A program made the translations under genes and the position numbers. DNA of 12,440 nucleotides from Betaproteobacteria bacterium UBA2293. Lineage in GTDB: Bacteria; Pseudomonadota; Gammaproteobacteria; Burkholderiales; Rhodocyclaceae. Positions 1 to 8,804 of the stretch are shown here, one piece after another. Within the stretch, counting starts at the first letter, position 1. Each line of letters opens with the position of its first letter. The notes under the pieces were generated by a model. It had not been told where the DNA came from. It did no database searches and saw only the letters and a list, made by a program, of their open reading frames with translations. Location of the stretch: NCBI GenBank assembly GCA_002345845.1, contig DDWF01000132.1:11220-23659 (forward strand), given 5' to 3'.

Positions 1-30
1 GGCGCTGTGCTGGGTCAGCCAGGCGCTCAC
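1..30 (-). CDS. ftsX: Cell-division ABC transporter membrane subunit FtsX, N-terminal fragment (runs off the left edge)
   Basis: Only ten codons are present, reading M-S-A-W-L-T-Q-H-S-A on the minus strand from a GTG at 30-28. The GTG overlaps the ftsE stop codon by four bases (GTGA), the usual ftsE-ftsX arrangement. FtsX is the four-helix membrane partner of FtsE and controls septal peptidoglycan hydrolases. No domain can be seen in so short a piece, so the call rests on position directly behind ftsE and on the overlapping start. The rest of the gene lies beyond position 1. Confidence 0.72.
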   Translation of the reverse strand, partial: MSAWLTQHSA

Positions 31-677
31 AGCAGTCTCCCGTGATCGAGGCGCAGGACGTTGGGATGGCAGCGCTCGATCCAGCTCTGGTCATGGGTGG
101 CGACGACGACGGTAACGCCGACGCGGTGGAAATCGGCAAACAGCTCAAGGATGTCGCCGGCCGAATCGCTGTCGAGATTGGCCGTCGGCTCGTCGGCGAG
201 CAGCACCGTCGGCCGGTTGACCACGGCGCGGGCAATGGCCAGACGCTGCTGTTCGCCGCCGGAGAGGGCGATCGGATTGGCCTTCTCACGCGCCAGCAGG
301 CCGACCTTGTCGAGCGCCGCCTGGGCGCGCCGGATGGCGTCGCGCCGTGACAGGCCGGCGATCTGCAGCGGCAGCAGGACATTGTCCAGCGCACTGCGGT
401 CGAACAACAGTTTCTGGTCCTGGAAGACCATGCCGAAATGTCGCCGCACATAGGGAATGGCGCTGCGCCGCAGAGCCGACAGGTTCTGCCCGTTAACCAC
501 CAGACTGCCCGAGGTCGGCCGTTCGATCGAGGCGATCAACTTGACCAGCGTCGTCTTGCCGGCACCGGAATGGCCGCTGACCAGCACCATCTGGCCGGCC
601 GAAATCTCGAAGCTGACGTCGCGCACGGCCTCGTAGCCGCCGGGGTAGCGTTTGGTCAGGTTGCTGGCGACGATCAT
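27..677 (-). CDS. ftsE: Cell-division ATP-binding protein FtsE
   Basis: A 216-residue ABC ATPase, the normal FtsE length. It carries all nucleotide-binding motifs: Walker A GHSGAGKT at residues 35-42 (K41), Q-loop Q86, signature LSGGE at 138-142, Walker B VLLADE at 158-163 with catalytic E163, D-loop near D169 and switch H195. In the FtsEX complex it sits on the cytoplasmic face of the membrane, and ATP hydrolysis is coupled through FtsX to activation of septal cell-wall hydrolases. The Walker A sequence and the ftsY-ftsE-ftsX order distinguish it from LolD or MacB-type ATPases. The stop codon overlaps the GTG of ftsX. The gap to ftsY upstream is 41 bases with no promoter or terminator seen, so the three genes probably share a transcript. 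No strong Shine-Dalgarno precedes the ATG. Confidence 0.96.
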   Translation of the reverse strand: MIVASNLTKRYPGGYEAVRDVSFEISAGQMVLVSGHSGAGKTTLVKLIASIERPTSGSLVVNGQNLSALRRSAIPYVRRHFGMVFQDQKLLFDRSALDNVLLPLQIAGLSRRDAIRRAQAALDKVGLLAREKANPIALSGGEQQRLAIARAVVNRPTVLLADEPTANLDSDSAGDILELFADFHRVGVTVVVATHDQSWIERCHPNVLRLDHGRLL

Positions 678-718
678 TGGCTGCTGGTCAGAGGTTGGAA
701 TGGAGCCTGCGCCCGTTC

Positions 719-1693
719 CTAATCAAACAGCGCATCGACGAAATCCTTCGCCGCGAACGGCCGCAGGTCGTCGATCTGTTCGCCGACGCCGATGAAGCGG
801 ATCGGCTTCGGGCACTGACGGGCGATGGCGGCGATGACGCCACCCTTGGCGGTGCCGTCGAGCTTGGTGAGGACCAGACCGGTGACGTTGATCGCCTTGT
901 CGAAGGCCCGGACCTGGGCCAGGGCGTTCTGGCCGATGTTGGCATCGAGGACCAGCAGCGTCTCGTGCGGACCGCTAGGGTCTACTTTCTGGATCACCCG
1001 GCGGACCTTGGCGATTTCTTCCATCAGGTGCAGCTGGGTCGGCAGGCGGCCGGCCGTGTCGGCGAGCACGATGTCGATGCCGCGTGCCTTGGCGGCAGAA
1101 ATGGCGTCGAAAATCACCGCTGCCGGATCGCCGTTGTCCTGAGCAATGACGGTAACGTTGTTGCGCTCGCCCCAGGTTTCCAGCTGTTCGCGTGCCGCGG
1201 CGCGGAAAGTATCGCCGGCGGCCAGCAGCACGCTCTTGCCCTGGGTCTGGAAATACTTGGCCAGCTTGCCGATCGAGGTCGTCTTACCGGCGCCATTGAC
1301 GCCGGCAATCATGATCACATAGGGCTTGTGGCCGCTGACGTCGAGCGGCTGCTCGAGCGGCTGCAAGGTAGCCAGCAGCGCATCGGCCAGGGCCTTCTGG
1401 ATGCTCTCCGGCGTATCCAGCTTGTCGCGCTTGGCCGCCAGCTTCAGTTCGTCGAGCAGATGGGTGGTCGCCTCGATGCCGACGTCGGAGGTCAGCAGCA
1501 GGCTTTCCAGCTCTTCGAGCAATTCGTCATCGACCTTGCCGCGGGCGAAGATCGACTTGAGCTTGCCGCCCCACTGGGCTCGCGTCCGGGCCAGGCCCTT
1601 GAACAGGCGCTCGCGCCACGACGGGGCGGGAGTTGGCGTAGCGGCGGACTCGCCCTTGGCGTCCGGCGCAGATTTTTTCAGGAAACTGAACAT
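719..1693 (-). CDS. ftsY: Signal recognition particle receptor FtsY
   Basis: A 324-residue SRP-family GTPase that receives ribosome-SRP complexes at the inner membrane and hands nascent membrane proteins to SecYEG. The N-terminal stretch (about residues 1-45) is short, so the acidic A-domain found in enteric FtsY (total near 500 residues) is almost absent. The N domain follows (about 46-110), then the G domain with G1 GVNGAGKTT at 131-139, the insertion-box start DTFRAAA at 161-167, G3 DTAGR at 212-216, G4 TKLDG at 276-280 and the closing GVGE at 302-305. The box usually written DAxTGQNA reads DANIGQNA at 250-257, with Ile at the Thr position. The C-terminal end (DLRPF...FVDALFD) is typical of FtsY rather than Ffh, and no M domain is present. 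It is first in the minus-strand ftsY-ftsE-ftsX group and divergent from the M16 peptidase genes. Confidence 0.97.
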   Translation of the reverse strand: MFSFLKKSAPDAKGESAATPTPAPSWRERLFKGLARTRAQWGGKLKSIFARGKVDDELLEELESLLLTSDVGIEATTHLLDELKLAAKRDKLDTPESIQKALADALLATLQPLEQPLDVSGHKPYVIMIAGVNGAGKTTSIGKLAKYFQTQGKSVLLAAGDTFRAAAREQLETWGERNNVTVIAQDNGDPAAVIFDAISAAKARGIDIVLADTAGRLPTQLHLMEEIAKVRRVIQKVDPSGPHETLLVLDANIGQNALAQVRAFDKAINVTGLVLTKLDGTAKGGVIAAIARQCPKPIRFIGVGEQIDDLRPFAAKDFVDALFD

Positions 1694-1802
1694 GGGAAGT
1701 CTGGTCTCAAGGCTGGCTGACAGTATGGCGGCAAGCCGTTAAGATGCCGTGCGAATCGAAGCAAAATCAGGCCCGAATTCTAGCAGAAAGCCCCCTCCCC
1801 CC
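1694..1802. promoter_or_regulatory. Divergent intergenic region between ftsY and the M16 peptidase operon, with a weak candidate promoter
   Basis: These 109 bases separate two outward-reading operons and should hold promoters for both. On the plus strand a weak sigma-70-like pair is visible: TTAAGA at 1739-1744 and CAAAAT at 1762-1767, 17 bases apart, each matching four of six consensus bases. No convincing pair was found for ftsY. The right end is an unusual pyrimidine run (five C, one T, six C, 1791-1802) directly against the chosen M16 start codon. That run occupies the place where a Shine-Dalgarno would normally lie. Confidence 0.35.
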
Positions 1803-3161
1803 ATGCGACTGCATCACCTTCTTCCCCTCCTGTTCACCCCCTGGCTGCTCACCCCGGCCCTTGCCAACCCTTACGAAACCACGCTCGCCAACGGCCTGCG
1901 CATCATCGTCAAGGAAGACCGGCGGGCGCCCACCGCCGTGCAGATGGTCTGGTACCGGATCGGCAGCATGGACGAGGTCGACGGCACTTCGGGCGTCGCC
2001 CACGTCCTTGAACACATGATGTTCAAGGGCACGCCGAAGGTCGGCCCGGGCGAGTTCAACAAGCTGGTGGCGGCCGCCGGCGGCCGCGATAACGCCTTCA
2101 CCAGCCGCGACTACACTGCCTACTTCCAGCAGATCCCCAAGGAAAAGCTGGCGCAGATGATGGAACTGGAAGCCGACCGCATGCGCCACCTGAATGTGGA
2201 TGCCAAGGAATTCGAGCAGGAAATCAAGGTGGTCATGGAAGAGCGGCGCCTGCGCACCGACGACAATCCGCAATCCAAGCTGTTCGAGCAGATGAATGCC
2301 ACCGCCTTCCAGGCCCATCCCTATCGGCGGCCGATCATCGGCTGGATGAGCGATCTGGAGAACATGACGGCTGCTGACGCCAAGGCCTGGTACGACACCT
2401 GGTACGTACCGAACAACGCCTACGTGGTGATCTCCGGCGACGTCGACCATAAAGCGGTGTTCGCCCTGGCCGAGAAATACTACGCCCCCCTGGCGGCCCG
2501 CCCGCTGCCGGCACGCAAGGCACAGATCGAGCCGCGCCAGGACGGCACGCGCCGCATCACCGTCAAGGGACCGGCCGAACTGCCGGTACTGATCATGGGC
2601 TACAAGGCACCGGTGCTGCGCGACATCGAAAAGGACAGCGATCCTTATGCCCTGCAGATGCTGGCCGCCATCCTCGACGGCCACGATGCCGCCCGCTTCA
2701 ACAAGAAGCTGGTACGCGAGGACAAGATCGCCTTGTCGGCTGGCATTGACTACGACAGCACGGCACGCGGCCCAGGCATGCTCTACCTGCACGGCACCCC
2801 TTCGGCCGGCAAGACTGTCGCCGACCTGGAAGCCGCCCTGCGCGCCGAAATCGACCGTGTGCGCAAGGACGGCGTCAGCGCCGCCGAACTGAAGCGGGCC
2901 AAGGCGCAATTGCTGGCCAGCGAGGTATACAAGCTCGACTCGGTCTTCGGCCAGGCCATGGAAATCGGCCAGATCGAAGCCGTCGGCCTGCCCTACCAGC
3001 AGCTCGACCGCATGCTCGACAAGCTGCAGCAGGTCAATGCCGCCGACGTTCAGGCAGTCGCCAAAAAGTACTTTGACGACGATGCACTGACCATCGGCGT
3101 TCTCGATCCGCAACCGGTAGACGGCCAGCCGCGCCGCGCCGCCTTCCCCACCCGCCACTGA
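1803..3161 (+). CDS. Secreted M16-family zinc peptidase, catalytic subunit
   Basis: A 452-residue protein when started at ATG 1803. That start puts a signal peptide at the N terminus (RLHH, a hydrophobic core, then ALA at 19-21), so export to the periplasm is expected. A GTG at 1749 would add 18 residues ahead of the signal and is less likely. The inverted zinc motif HVLEH is at 67-71, and the distal glutamate ligand is in MEER (E146 or E147), about 76 residues on, as in M16 enzymes. The substrate-binding Arg/Tyr pair of the C-terminal half is missing: the aligned positions are D307 and L311 in REDKIALS. It overlaps the next M16 gene by one base (TGATG), so the two are probably made together and act as a heterodimer degrading peptides. 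The natural substrate cannot be told. No cysteines were noticed. Confidence 0.92.
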   Translation: MRLHHLLPLLFTPWLLTPALANPYETTLANGLRIIVKEDRRAPTAVQMVWYRIGSMDEVDGTSGVAHVLEHMMFKGTPKVGPGEFNKLVAAAGGRDNAFTSRDYTAYFQQIPKEKLAQMMELEADRMRHLNVDAKEFEQEIKVVMEERRLRTDDNPQSKLFEQMNATAFQAHPYRRPIIGWMSDLENMTAADAKAWYDTWYVPNNAYVVISGDVDHKAVFALAEKYYAPLAARPLPARKAQIEPRQDGTRRITVKGPAELPVLIMGYKAPVLRDIEKDSDPYALQMLAAILDGHDAARFNKKLVREDKIALSAGIDYDSTARGPGMLYLHGTPSAGKTVADLEAALRAEIDRVRKDGVSAAELKRAKAQLLASEVYKLDSVFGQAMEIGQIEAVGLPYQQLDRMLDKLQQVNAADVQAVAKKYFDDDALTIGVLDPQPVDGQPRRAAFPTRH

Positions 3162-4462
3162 TGAATCGCGCCATGAAACGCCTGCTCAGCGCCGCCCTCG
3201 TCTTCCTCGCCGCCCAGTCCGCCCTCGCCGGCGTCGCCATCGAACACTGGACGACCAGCGCCGGTAGCCGCGTCTATTTCGTCGCCAGCCGGGCGCTGCC
3301 CATTGTCGACGTCCAGGTAGACTTTGCCGCCGGCTCCATGTTCGACCCGCCCGGCAAATCCGGCGTCGCCGCCCTGACTCGCTCGCTGCTCGACCTCGGT
3401 GCCGGCCAGCGCGATGAAACGGCGATTGCCGAGGACCTGGCCGATATCGGCGCCCGCCTCGGCGGTGGCGCCGATACCGACCGCGCCAGCATTGCCGTAC
3501 GTACACTGGCCGCCGCCGACAAGCGCGAGGTCGCCCTCGACATCCTGCGCGCCGTGATCTCCCGACCGCTGTTCGATGCCGCCATCCTCGAACGCGAGAA
3601 GGCGCGCACCATCGCCGGCCTCAAGGAAGCCATGACGCGCCCGGACAGCATCGCCGGCAAAGCTTTCTGGGAAGCTCTCTACCCCGAGCATCCGTATGGT
3701 CGACAGGCGACGCCGGAATCGGTCGCCACCTTCGGCCGCGACGATCTGGTGGCTTTCCACACCCGCCATTACAACGCCGCCAGCGCCAGCATCACGTTGG
3801 TCGGCGACCTGTCGCGCGCCGAGGCCGAAGGCATCGCCGAAGCCTTGTCGGCCAGCCTGCCGAGCGGCGCCGCCCAGCCCCTGCCGGCGCCACCTGGAGC
3901 CAGTCAGAAAGGCCTCAAGGCCATCGCCCATCCGGCCAGCCAGGCCCATATCAGCCTCGGCCTGCCGGCCATCGAGCGCGGCCATCCCGATTTCTTCCCG
4001 CTGCTCGTCGGCAATTACACACTGGGCGGCGGCGGCTTCGTCTCGCGCCTGATGAAGGAAGTCCGCGACAAGCGCGGCTTTGCCTACAGCGTCTATAGCT
4101 ATTTCGCCCCGCTGAAGCACCCCGGCCCCTTCCAGATCGGTCTGCAGACCAAGCGCGCCCAGGCGGGCGAGGCGATCAAGGTGGCGCGCGAAGTGCTCGA
4201 AGGCTTCGTCGCCACCGGCCCGAGCGACGAGGAGCTGACTGCCGCCAAGGCCAACCTGACCGGCAGCTTCCCGCTGCGCCTGGACAGCAATCGCAAGATT
4301 CTCGACAACGTTGCCGTGATCGGCTTCTACGGCCTGCCACTCGATTATCTGGATCACTACCAGGAGCGAGTTCAGGCGGTAACGGCAGCCGACGTCAGGG
4401 CCGCTTTCGCCCGCCACATCCGGCCGGAAGCGCTGACCATCGTCACCGTCGCCGCCGATTGA
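3161..4462 (+). CDS. Secreted M16-family peptidase-like protein, non-catalytic partner subunit
   Basis: A 433-residue M16-fold protein with a signal peptide ending near AQSALA (residues 18-23). The start may be ATG 3161, overlapping the previous stop, or ATG 3173. The zinc motif is lost: HVLEH of the upstream subunit aligns with ALTRS at 71-75 (flanks GVA and the following hydrophobic stretch are kept), so it cannot hydrolyse peptides alone. The C-terminal half keeps the glycine-rich strand LGGGGFVSRL (288-297) and the conserved KRGFAYS with R305 and Y309, residues that bind substrate in M16 enzymes. This is the arrangement of M16B heterodimers and of mitochondrial processing peptidase: one subunit brings zinc, the other brings substrate contacts. 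It is followed after 27 bases by rsmD. Family assignment is firm; the heterodimer is inference. Confidence 0.9.
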   Translation: MNRAMKRLLSAALVFLAAQSALAGVAIEHWTTSAGSRVYFVASRALPIVDVQVDFAAGSMFDPPGKSGVAALTRSLLDLGAGQRDETAIAEDLADIGARLGGGADTDRASIAVRTLAAADKREVALDILRAVISRPLFDAAILEREKARTIAGLKEAMTRPDSIAGKAFWEALYPEHPYGRQATPESVATFGRDDLVAFHTRHYNAASASITLVGDLSRAEAEGIAEALSASLPSGAAQPLPAPPGASQKGLKAIAHPASQAHISLGLPAIERGHPDFFPLLVGNYTLGGGGFVSRLMKEVRDKRGFAYSVYSYFAPLKHPGPFQIGLQTKRAQAGEAIKVAREVLEGFVATGPSDEELTAAKANLTGSFPLRLDSNRKILDNVAVIGFYGLPLDYLDHYQERVQAVTAADVRAAFARHIRPEALTIVTVAAD

Positions 4463-4489
4463 CGCGGCCGCCCAAGCGCTGAAGCCGCC

Positions 4490-5794
<1,305 letters not shown>

Positions 5795-5806
5795 GTTCAG
5801 CGACCA

Positions 5807-5844
5807 GCAAAAAGGCCCGCGGATTGCTCCGCGGGCCTTTTTGC
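5807..5844. terminator. Bidirectional intrinsic terminator between the ferredoxin and dynamin genes
   Basis: A perfect 17-bp inverted repeat (left arm 5807-5823, right arm 5828-5844) around the four-base loop TTGC. The stem core is GGCCCGCGGA with its complement, and the outer part is an A5 tract on the left and a T5 tract on the right. It therefore ends in a U-run read from either strand. It lies 12 bases after the ferredoxin stop (plus strand) and 16 bases after the dynamin stop (minus strand), so it can terminate both convergent transcripts. Confidence 0.95.
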
Positions 5845-5860
5845 GTTCACCCGGCGGCGT

Positions 5861-7813
5861 TCAGGCCGCCCGCATTTGCTGGGCTTCGAGCGGCAGCAGT
5901 ATTTCGCGCACCCGGCCGGCAATCTCCTCCAGGCCCTGAATCTGAGCCAGCAGGTTCTTTTCGACGCTTTCCAGTTCGGCGATCCGGTCCTCCAGCGTGT
6001 CAGTCGCCTGGTGGATGCGTTTGATGCTTTCCAGGCGGCGCTTGAGCTGGATCTGATGCTCGCGCACCTGCGTTTCCATCGGCGCCATGATCGCCCGCAG
6101 CCAGGTTTCGGCATCGCGGTTGGCATGTTCGAAGGCACGGCGGACCTGCACCGCCACCTCCTCGAAGAACTTCTGCGTGATGTTCTTCTTGTCGTGCGTC
6201 ATCAGACTGACCATGGTGTTCAGATGGGCATCACACCATGACTGCAGACGATCCAGTTCCTTGCGATAACGTAGCAGCGAGAAAGCTGTCGGCGAGCCCA
6301 GCTTGAGACCATGCTCGACGGCGAAGCGCTTGTACACCGCCTCCATCATGGACAGGATTTCATTGACCTCGTCATCCGATTTGGCCAGTGCCTCACGCGA
6401 ACGACCGAAAAACTTCGCCATCGCATCCGACAAGGTCTTGGAAAAGACCGCGTCGAGCATGGCCTCTCGCGTCTCGTGCGTCAGCTGGCGCAGGGTATCC
6501 AGCCCGAGATGGGCGAACAGCTTGTTGGTCAGCGTCGAGAAGACACTGCGTACGGCGTAGTAACGCTGCAGACCGGACTCGAATTCGTCCTTCTCGGCAC
6601 GCACCTTGCCCATCATGTACTCGACGACCCCCTTGTTCTTGCCGCGCAGTTCGGTCAGCTCGGTCAACTGCTCGCGCAGGCCAGCCAGCCGCGATTCGAG
6701 CAAGCCACGCGTACGTCGGCTGACATCGCCGAATTCGCTCTCGGTGTTTTCGCAGACGATGTCACGCTTGGCCGGAATCAGTTCACCGGAAAGCGCCGCC
6801 TCCAGCAAGGGCAGGCGGCTGCGTTCGAGCAGCGCCTGATCACCGGTGATCTTGGCAACCAGCCCCTTCTGAGCGGAAACAGGAAAAACCTGCGTCGTCG
6901 GCAGATTGAGGATATCGGCGCTCGACTCGACCTGGCGCCGGATTTCGTCATCGATCTCCTCGCTGGTCTTCAGTTCGTCCCACTGGCCATCAATCTTGTT
7001 GAGCACCACCAGACGGCCGCGTCGGGCGGTACCGCCGGCGCAGATATGCTCGCGCCAGATCGCCATGTCCGACTGGGTAACGCCGGTGTCGGCGCCCAGG
7101 ATGAAGAGGACGGCATGGGCGTTGGGCAACAGCGACAGGGTCAGTTCCGGTTCGGCGCCGATGGCATTCAGCCCCGGCGTATCGAGGATGATCAGCCCCT
7201 GCTTGAGCAGCGGATGCGGGAAGTTGATGACTGCATGACGCCAGCGCGGCACTTCGACCAGGCCATCGTCGCCGACGCGATAGAGATCGACATCGCCAGC
7301 GCTCCCCACCGCAAAGCCCAGTTCGCGGGCGACCTCCGGTTTCACCCGGGTCGTTTCGCTGACCTGGCGCAACGCCTCCTGCATGGCATCCGGCTCCTCA
7401 ATATCGAGGCGGACGACGGTCCATTCTTCCGGATAGCGCTTGTACTCGCTGACCCCGGCGTTGGAAGAACGCGTCTCGATCGGTAGCAGCTCGATGCCGG
7501 GCAGCTTGTCACCGTCGTAGAGCAATTCGGTGGGGCACATCGTGGTCCGGCCGGCGGACGAGGGCAGCATGCGCGAGCCGTACTCGGCGAAGAAGATGGC
7601 GTTGATCAGCTCCGACTTGCCACGCGAGAACTCGGCAACGAAGGCGACGTTCAGCCGGTCTTCACGCAGACGATCGAGCAGCTGGAGCAATCGCAGATCG
7701 GCCTGGGCATCGGACAACTCGTTCTGGGCAAGCCAGTCCTTGAACTCGCCGATACTCGACGACAGGCGGGCACGCCAGGCAGTATAGGCGGCGAATTGAT
7801 TGGCAAGCGACAT
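5861..7813 (-). CDS. Dynamin-like GTPase, single copy, function unknown
   Basis: A 650-residue large GTPase. From the chosen ATG at 7813 the P-loop reads A60-E-F-S-R-G-K-S67, with alanine where GxxxxGKS normally has its first glycine. A switch-I-like GRTTMCPTE is at 88-96, G3 DTPG at 211-214, G4 NKID at 272-275 and a G5-like SAQKG at 313-317. Residues about 350-640 look mostly helical, and the last 70 or so (QVREHQIQLKRRL to REILLPL) look like a coiled coil, as in dynamin-family stalks. I see no signal peptide and no clear transmembrane or hydrophobic paddle segment, so a cytoplasmic, possibly membrane-associated protein is inferred. The start is fixed by AGGAGG nine bases upstream; a longer reading from TTG 7882 lacks support. 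It lies 69 bases behind mutM on the same strand. Many bacterial dynamins come in tandem pairs; no partner is next to this one. Membrane remodelling, genome partition or stress roles are all possible. Confidence 0.85.
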   Translation of the reverse strand: MSLANQFAAYTAWRARLSSSIGEFKDWLAQNELSDAQADLRLLQLLDRLREDRLNVAFVAEFSRGKSELINAIFFAEYGSRMLPSSAGRTTMCPTELLYDGDKLPGIELLPIETRSSNAGVSEYKRYPEEWTVVRLDIEEPDAMQEALRQVSETTRVKPEVARELGFAVGSAGDVDLYRVGDDGLVEVPRWRHAVINFPHPLLKQGLIILDTPGLNAIGAEPELTLSLLPNAHAVLFILGADTGVTQSDMAIWREHICAGGTARRGRLVVLNKIDGQWDELKTSEEIDDEIRRQVESSADILNLPTTQVFPVSAQKGLVAKITGDQALLERSRLPLLEAALSGELIPAKRDIVCENTESEFGDVSRRTRGLLESRLAGLREQLTELTELRGKNKGVVEYMMGKVRAEKDEFESGLQRYYAVRSVFSTLTNKLFAHLGLDTLRQLTHETREAMLDAVFSKTLSDAMAKFFGRSREALAKSDDEVNEILSMMEAVYKRFAVEHGLKLGSPTAFSLLRYRKELDRLQSWCDAHLNTMVSLMTHDKKNITQKFFEEVAVQVRRAFEHANRDAETWLRAIMAPMETQVREHQIQLKRRLESIKRIHQATDTLEDRIAELESVEKNLLAQIQGLEEIAGRVREILLPLEAQQMRAA

Positions 7814-7822
7814 GTTGGCATG

Positions 7823-7828
7823 CCTCCT
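7823..7828 (-). promoter_or_regulatory. Strong Shine-Dalgarno deciding the dynamin start
   Basis: Read on the minus strand this is AGGAGG, nine bases before the ATG at 7813. An out-of-frame ATG lies between them (7821-7819). This site favours the 650-residue form over a 673-residue reading from a TTG at 7882. Confidence 0.8.
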
Positions 7829-7882
7829 GGATACATGCGAAGCGTTCAATTTAGCATAGAAACAGAGGCTTGCAGCGAACAA

Positions 7883-8716
7883 TTAATGCTGGCAGGACGG
7901 GCAGTAATAGCTGCTGCGACCGCTCTGACGAATCTGCCGGATAACGCCATCGCAGCGCCGGCAGGGCTCCCCATCGCGCTCGTAAACAGCCGCCTGAATC
8001 TGAAAACAACCGGCACCGCCATCGCTATGCACATAATCGCGGATGCTGCTGCCACCAGCGGCGATGGCATCGGACAGCGTTTCGCGCACGGCTGCTGCCA
8101 GCTGGCGGTAGCGCAGCGGACTGATCCGGTTGGCCGCGCGCAGGGGCGAGATGCCGGCGCGGAACAGGCTTTCCGATGCATAGATATTGCCGATGCCGAC
8201 CACCAGATGGCTGTCCATCAGCACCGGCTTGACCGGCGAGCTGCGCCGACTGCAGGCTGCGTGCAACCAATCGCCGTCGAAAGCCTCGGTCAGCGGTTCG
8301 ACGCCAAGTACGGCGAGCAGCGGATGCCGCTCCGCCGCCAGCGGCGGCCCGGGCTGCCAAAGCACCAGGCCAAAGCGGCGCGGATCGGCGAGACGGAGCA
8401 GTTGATTGCAAAAAACCAGCTCGAAGTGATCGTGCTTTTCCGGCGCCTGGGAAAAAGGAACGAAGCGCAGGTTGCCGGACATGCCGAGATGGAGGATCAA
8501 GGTCCCCTCGACACCCGGCCGGGCGCAATCGAAGAGCAAGTATTTGCCGCGCCGGCGGATACTGCGCACGAAGCAACCGGGCAGCAACTCGAGCAGAGCC
8601 GGCGGAATGGGGTAGCGCAGCTTCGGCGAACGGATCACCACGCCCTCGATGCGTTGCCCTTCCACTTCCGGCAACAGGCCACGGCGACAGACTTCAACCT
8701 CGGGCAACTCCGGCAT
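7883..8716 (-). CDS. mutM: Formamidopyrimidine-DNA glycosylase MutM (Fpg)
   Basis: A 277-residue bifunctional glycosylase/AP lyase that removes 8-oxoguanine and formamidopyrimidines in base-excision repair. The mature N terminus PELPEVE supplies the catalytic proline (P2) and E3. K58 of RRRGKY is the conserved hairpin lysine. HLGMSG (76-81), DPRRFG (111-116), the helix-two-turn-helix block with VGIGNIYASESLF (173-185) and GGSSIRDYVHSDG (221-233) follow. The C-terminal zinc finger has C252, C255, C272 and C275, with R267 of SGRS just before the last pair. All key residues are present. The ATG at 8716 has GGGAGGA seven bases upstream. It is divergent from the TPR-lolB-ispE group and lies upstream of the dynamin gene. 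Confidence 0.97.
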   Translation of the reverse strand: MPELPEVEVCRRGLLPEVEGQRIEGVVIRSPKLRYPIPPALLELLPGCFVRSIRRRGKYLLFDCARPGVEGTLILHLGMSGNLRFVPFSQAPEKHDHFELVFCNQLLRLADPRRFGLVLWQPGPPLAAERHPLLAVLGVEPLTEAFDGDWLHAACSRRSSPVKPVLMDSHLVVGIGNIYASESLFRAGISPLRAANRISPLRYRQLAAAVRETLSDAIAAGGSSIRDYVHSDGGAGCFQIQAAVYERDGEPCRRCDGVIRQIRQSGRSSYYCPSCQH

Positions 8717-8804
8717 TGCTTGTTCCTCCCGACAAAGCCAAATAACATCGCAAACTTAAAAGATTTTATGCGCTCCAACGCCTATCCACGACTGAAAGCC
8801 GACC
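8717..8804. promoter_or_regulatory. Divergent intergenic region between mutM and the TPR-lolB-ispE operon
   Basis: These 88 bases contain the mutM Shine-Dalgarno (8724-8730 on the minus strand) and a noticeably A+T-rich stretch (about 8735-8770) in an otherwise G+C-rich window. On the minus strand TAAAAT (8768-8763) matches the -10 consensus at five of six positions, but no good -35 lies at the right distance. No clear plus-strand promoter pair was found, although the TPR operon must start here or in mutM. The TPR start has no strong Shine-Dalgarno. Confidence 0.4.

Noticed and set aside
677..1720. 347-residue open frame on the plus strand
   Set aside because: It is antisense to ftsY, whose GTPase motifs are unmistakable. 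No start context or domain supports it.
1767..3158. 463-residue open frame on the minus strand
   Set aside because: It is antisense to the first M16 gene, which has clear family motifs. The translation shows only biased composition.
6311..7486. 391-residue open frame on the plus strand
   Set aside because: It is antisense to the dynamin-like GTPase, with no recognisable motif and no ribosome-binding site.
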